Translations under genes and position numbers: made by a program
Shown: one piece after another, positions 52,063 through 54,670 of the stretch
Layout: each line of letters starts with the position of its first letter
Position numbering within the stretch: the first letter of the stretch is position 1
NCBI GenBank assembly: GCA_024277815.1
Contig: JAJRUM010000046.1
Coordinates: 1 to 54,670, forward strand
Direction: 5' to 3'
From: Gammaproteobacteria bacterium
GTDB lineage: Bacteria > Pseudomonadota > Gammaproteobacteria > Xanthomonadales > SZUA-36
Length of the DNA: 54,670 nt
Notes under the pieces: model-generated
What the model was told of the DNA's origin: nothing
What the model saw: the letters and a program-made list of their open reading frames with translations, nothing else
Database searches by the model: none

Positions 52063-53055
52063 ATGAAAACCCCTGATTTGACCCCTGTTGCATCGGACAC
52101 CCGCCTGGTACAGGCACAAAGCTGGCTACTTTCGCTGGGTGCCGACCTGCAATCCGGGTTTTCACCGGTTGCCGGTGACGCAAGTTTTCGCCGCTACTTC
52201 AGGATCATCGTGGACGGCCAGTCACGCATCCTGATGGACGCGCCGCCTCCCGGCGAGGAGGTGGAGCCTTTTGAAGATATCGCCCTGCGCTTGCGGTCTG
52301 TAAATTTACACGCACCGGAAGTGCTTCATGCCGACCGGCGCAATGGCTACCTGTTGCTTGAGGACCTCGGCGATAAATTGTATCGGGACCTGCTGACCAA
52401 AGACAACATTGACCAGCATATGCCCGACCTGTTTGCCGTGCTCAAAAACATGGCGCTGAAGGTTGATACTGACCGCCTGCCAACATTCGATGCCAGCTTG
52501 ATGCGTACGGAAATGGACCTGTTCCCCGGCTGGTATCTTGGTCACCATCGCAAAGCCGTACCCAGAGAGCAATTTGATGCCATCTGGGACGGTTTCTGCA
52601 GCCAGGTTATTGCCTCAGCACTGGCGCAACCCCAATGCTTTGTTCACCGTGACTTTCACTCCTGCAACCTGTTAAGAACCGCCCGCAATACGATCGGCAT
52701 CATCGATTTCCAGGACGCAGTTAAAGGACCGGTGAGCTATGATCTCGTATCCTTGCTGTGGGACCGGTATATTGGCTGGCCACGCTCCCGGATCGAAGTA
52801 TGGGCTGAAACTTTTCGCCACCTGCTGGAGCTCGATATTTCTGCTGCGCAATGGTTGCGTTACTGTGACCTGATGGGACTGCAGCGGAACATAAAGGTGG
52901 TCGGGATTTTTTCCAGACTTTATTACCGGAACGGCAAACAGGGTTACATTGAAATGATTCCGCGTTTTTATGCTTACATCCTGAGCACCCTGCGCCGTTA
53001 CCCGGAGTACGCGGAAATGCTTGACCTTATGGAGCACACCAAATGCGGGCCATGA
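52063..53055 (+). CDS. amgK: N-acetylmuramate/N-acetylglucosamine anomeric kinase AmgK
   Basis: 330 residues from ATG at 52063; a TTG at 52045 would add six. Aminoglycoside-phosphotransferase fold: FSPVAGDASFRRYFRI near 34, LLEDLGDKLYRDLL near 102, the catalytic loop CFVHRDFHSCNLL near 193 and the metal site GIIDFQDAVKGPVSYDLVSL near 213. The family is broad, but direct coupling to murU identifies it as AmgK, which phosphorylates MurNAc at C1 in the recycling route known from Pseudomonas. It overlaps murU by 13 bases. Confidence 0.92.
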   Translation: MKTPDLTPVASDTRLVQAQSWLLSLGADLQSGFSPVAGDASFRRYFRIIVDGQSRILMDAPPPGEEVEPFEDIALRLRSVNLHAPEVLHADRRNGYLLLEDLGDKLYRDLLTKDNIDQHMPDLFAVLKNMALKVDTDRLPTFDASLMRTEMDLFPGWYLGHHRKAVPREQFDAIWDGFCSQVIASALAQPQCFVHRDFHSCNLLRTARNTIGIIDFQDAVKGPVSYDLVSLLWDRYIGWPRSRIEVWAETFRHLLELDISAAQWLRYCDLMGLQRNIKVVGIFSRLYYRNGKQGYIEMIPRFYAYILSTLRRYPEYAEMLDLMEHTKCGP

Positions 53056-53693
53056 TCCTGGCGGCCGGCCGCGGCGAACGGCTGCGGCCATTAACCGACA
53101 CCACTCCCAAACCGCTGCTGGAGGTTAAGGGCCAGCCATTGATCACACACCACCTGAAAAATCTGGCCCAGGCCGGTTTTCGTGAAATTGTGATCAACCT
53201 TGCCCATCTCGGTGAGCAGATCCGCGCAACGCTTGGAAACGGCGAACAATGGGGCTTGAATATCCACTACTCACCGGAACCGGCGGGTGCACTGGATACG
53301 GGTGGCGGCATCATGCAGGCTCTGCCGCTACTCGGGGATGCCCCGTTTGCCGTCATCAATGCAGATATTTTCAGCCACTACCCGCTGGCCAGGTTAAGAG
53401 CCGTCAAGTGCAGCCACGCACACCTGGTGCTGGTGCCGAACCCGAAGCACAATTCTGATGGTGACTTTGCACTGCAGGGTGGGCATGTTCTGTCGGAGCC
53501 AGATGGTCAGCTCCGCCACACTTTCAGTGGTATCAGCGTATATCACCCACGATTCTTTGATACAACGCCCACGGGGCGGTTTTCAGTGGTGCCTGTGCTG
53601 CGTGAGGCAATGAATGCCCGGCGCGTGACCGGTGAGCTTTTCAGGGGCTATTGGCGCGACATAGGCACCGTGGAAAGACTCAATGAAGTATAA
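53043..53693 (+). CDS. murU: N-acetylmuramate alpha-1-phosphate uridylyltransferase MurU
   Basis: 216 residues. Nucleotidyltransferase start MRAMILAAGRGERLRPLTD, TPKPLLEVKGQPLITHHL next, NLAHLGEQIRATLGNGEQWG near 55, GALDTGGGIMQALPLLGD near 82, and INADIFSHYPL near 105 with the metal-binding Asp. It makes UDP-MurNAc from MurNAc-1-phosphate, letting the cell bypass de novo synthesis by MurA and MurB and so giving some fosfomycin tolerance in organisms where it was studied. Second gene of the amgK-murU unit. Confidence 0.93.
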   Translation: MRAMILAAGRGERLRPLTDTTPKPLLEVKGQPLITHHLKNLAQAGFREIVINLAHLGEQIRATLGNGEQWGLNIHYSPEPAGALDTGGGIMQALPLLGDAPFAVINADIFSHYPLARLRAVKCSHAHLVLVPNPKHNSDGDFALQGGHVLSEPDGQLRHTFSGISVYHPRFFDTTPTGRFSVVPVLREAMNARRVTGELFRGYWRDIGTVERLNEV

Positions 53694-53858
53694 TTGACCT
53701 AGATCGTATTGCCGTCTATTTTTGTCGGTATACTCGCGTCCAACGAGAGTATATCTCAGTGTGCCCGGTACTGACGGGGCCGGAAAAGTAAAGAAACATA
53801 GAGACTATTTATTCAAAGAAACCCCAGCCTTAAAATGGCGAAATAAGCGGAGATTTTT
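53694..53858 (+). promoter_or_regulatory. pntA promoter and leader
   Basis: TTGACC (53694-53699) and TATTTT (53717-53722) are 17 bases apart, directly after the murU stop, a plausible sigma-70 promoter giving a start near 53729 and a leader of about 130 bases. The leader begins with an inverted repeat TATACTC (53729-53735) / GAGTATA (53747-53753), which overlaps the transcription start and could be an operator. GGAG lies about eight bases before the pntA ATG. No known riboswitch is recognised. Confidence 0.45.
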
Positions 53859-54670
53859 ATGAAAATCGGTATACCGAGGGAGTTATATACGGGCGAAAAG
53901 CGCGTAGCCACAACCCCCGATGTGGCCGCCCAGCTAATCAAACTGGGCTTTGAAGTAGCCGTTGAGTCCAACGCAGGATCTGCTGCCAACTTCTCCGATG
54001 CTGACTACGAAGCATCAGATTGTGTCATTACCAATGCAGATGATATCTGGAGTAATTCCGACATCATCCTGAAGGTCAGGGGCCCGGAAGATGAAGAAGC
54101 TGCCCGCCTGAAAAAAGGCCAGACACTGATCAGCTTCCTGTGGCCGGCACAAAATCCTGAACTGCTTCAGCAGCTCACAGACCGCGGCGTGACCGCGATG
54201 GCGATGGACAGCATTCCACGTATCTCACGTGCGCAGAAAATGGACGCATTGAGTTCGATGGCAAACATCGCCGGTTACCGTGCAGTGGTGGAAGCAGCAC
54301 AGCATTTCGGCCGCTTTTTCACCGGCCAGATAACCGCTGCCGGCAAGGTGCCACCCGCCAAGGTGCTGGTAATCGGTGCCGGCGTTGCCGGCCTGGCTGC
54401 TATCGGTGCCGCCAAGAGCATGGGCGCAATTGTACGGTCGTTTGATACCCGCCCTGAAGTAAAAGAACAGATCGAGAGTATGGACGCTGAATTTCTGATG
54501 CTGGACTTCGAAGATGAAGATGGCTCCGGAGAAGGTGGCTACGCCAAGGTCATGAGCGATGAGTTCATCAAGGCTGAAATGGCATTGTTCGCCGAACAGG
54601 CCCGCGATGTGGACATCATCATTACCACGGCACTTATCCCGGGTAAGCCGGCACCCCGCCTGATTACTGC
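53859..54670 (+). CDS. pntA: NAD(P) transhydrogenase subunit alpha, N-terminal part (cut by window edge)
   Basis: 270 complete codons from ATG 53859 to the edge of the window. [20 protein letters not shown] is the standard PntA start; [38 protein letters not shown] near 130, and the NAD-binding loop [21 protein letters not shown] near 169-189 (in two pieces [11 protein letters not shown] and [10 protein letters not shown]) follow, then [17 protein letters not shown]. The enzyme couples hydride transfer between NADH and NADP+ to proton movement. The length and full-length start suggest the proteobacterial large alpha subunit, but the membrane part is outside the window. Confidence 0.95.
   Translation, partial: MKIGIPRELYTGEKRVATTPDVAAQLIKLGFEVAVESNAGSAANFSDADYEASDCVITNADDIWSNSDIILKVRGPEDEEAARLKKGQTLISFLWPAQNPELLQQLTDRGVTAMAMDSIPRISRAQKMDALSSMANIAGYRAVVEAAQHFGRFFTGQITAAGKVPPAKVLVIGAGVAGLAAIGAAKSMGAIVRSFDTRPEVKEQIESMDAEFLMLDFEDEDGSGEGGYAKVMSDEFIKAEMALFAEQARDVDIIITTALIPGKPAPRLIT

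Noticed and set aside
1..54670. Mobile elements, CRISPR arrays, prophage genes
   Set aside because: No transposase, integrase, phage structural gene, att-like repeat at the tRNA, or spaced direct-repeat array was found.

Overview
The window reads as an ordinary chromosomal stretch of a gammaproteobacterium. It has dense operons, few intergenic gaps, a mid-50s GC feel, and no insertion sequence, integrase, phage gene or CRISPR array that I can see. Gammaproteobacterial markers are the rpsT // murJ-ribF-ileS-lspA-ispH block, obg-rpmA-rplU, a UUG-started rpsT, PilV/W/X/E minor pilins, a PspABC operon with a sigma-54 promoter, and an Rrf2-sufBCDS operon. The MurD2-MurL pair, first described in Xanthomonas, and AmgK-MurU fit a lineage near the xanthomonad side of the class. 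I cannot name the genus.

Layout. 1-7187 (minus): NAD-dependent, molybdenum formate dehydrogenase (fdsG-fdsB-fdsA-fdhD-fdsD) followed by cofactor genes mobA, moaB and the start of moeA. fdsA carries one in-frame TAG. 7418-7747: a 2Fe-2S ferredoxin gene, divergent from fdsG. 7852-11606: three genes of unknown function, namely a 681-residue exported helical protein, a 123-residue exported protein, and a divergent CsgG-domain protein. 11672-14275: tRNA-Thr(CGU) and the pilV-pilW-pilX-pilE minor-pilin operon. 14272-21578: ispH, lspA, ileS, ribF, murJ and divergent rpsT. 21671-23674: obg, rpmA, rplU. 23853-26729: uvrA, interrupted by one in-frame TAA. 26743-30284: a His/Gly-rich exported protein, an enoyl-CoA hydratase homologue, a sulfurtransferase, a Nudix hydrolase and an FKBP isomerase.

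30547-32108: pspA-pspB-pspC plus an unrecognised 54-residue ORF, under a sigma-54 promoter. 32113-35916: rmlA-rmlC-rmlD-manC nucleotide-sugar operon (no rmlB here). 35941-39473: ssb, a YajR-like MFS transporter, ispB and a cyclophilin. 39544-39619: a possible small structured RNA. 39618-42339: murL and murD2, the route that makes UDP-MurNAc-L-Ala-D-Glu by epimerising the nucleotide after L-Glu has been added. 42521-46252: a glycine-zipper protein, an EF-G paralogue and an IPTL-CTERM surface protein. 46614-51922: sufS, sufD, sufC, sufB and an Rrf2 regulator. 52063-53693: amgK-murU (MurNAc recycling). 53859-end: pntA, cut by the window edge.

Most genes are recognisable housekeeping genes. The less usual material is the MurL/MurD2 plus AmgK/MurU cell-wall chemistry, the CsgG-associated exported proteins with no assigned role, the two single nonsense codons in otherwise intact conserved enzymes, the candidate small RNA, and the extra small ORF in the psp operon. 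I found no clear-cut, wholly new system; the 7.9-11.6 kb exported-protein locus is the best candidate for undescribed biology.
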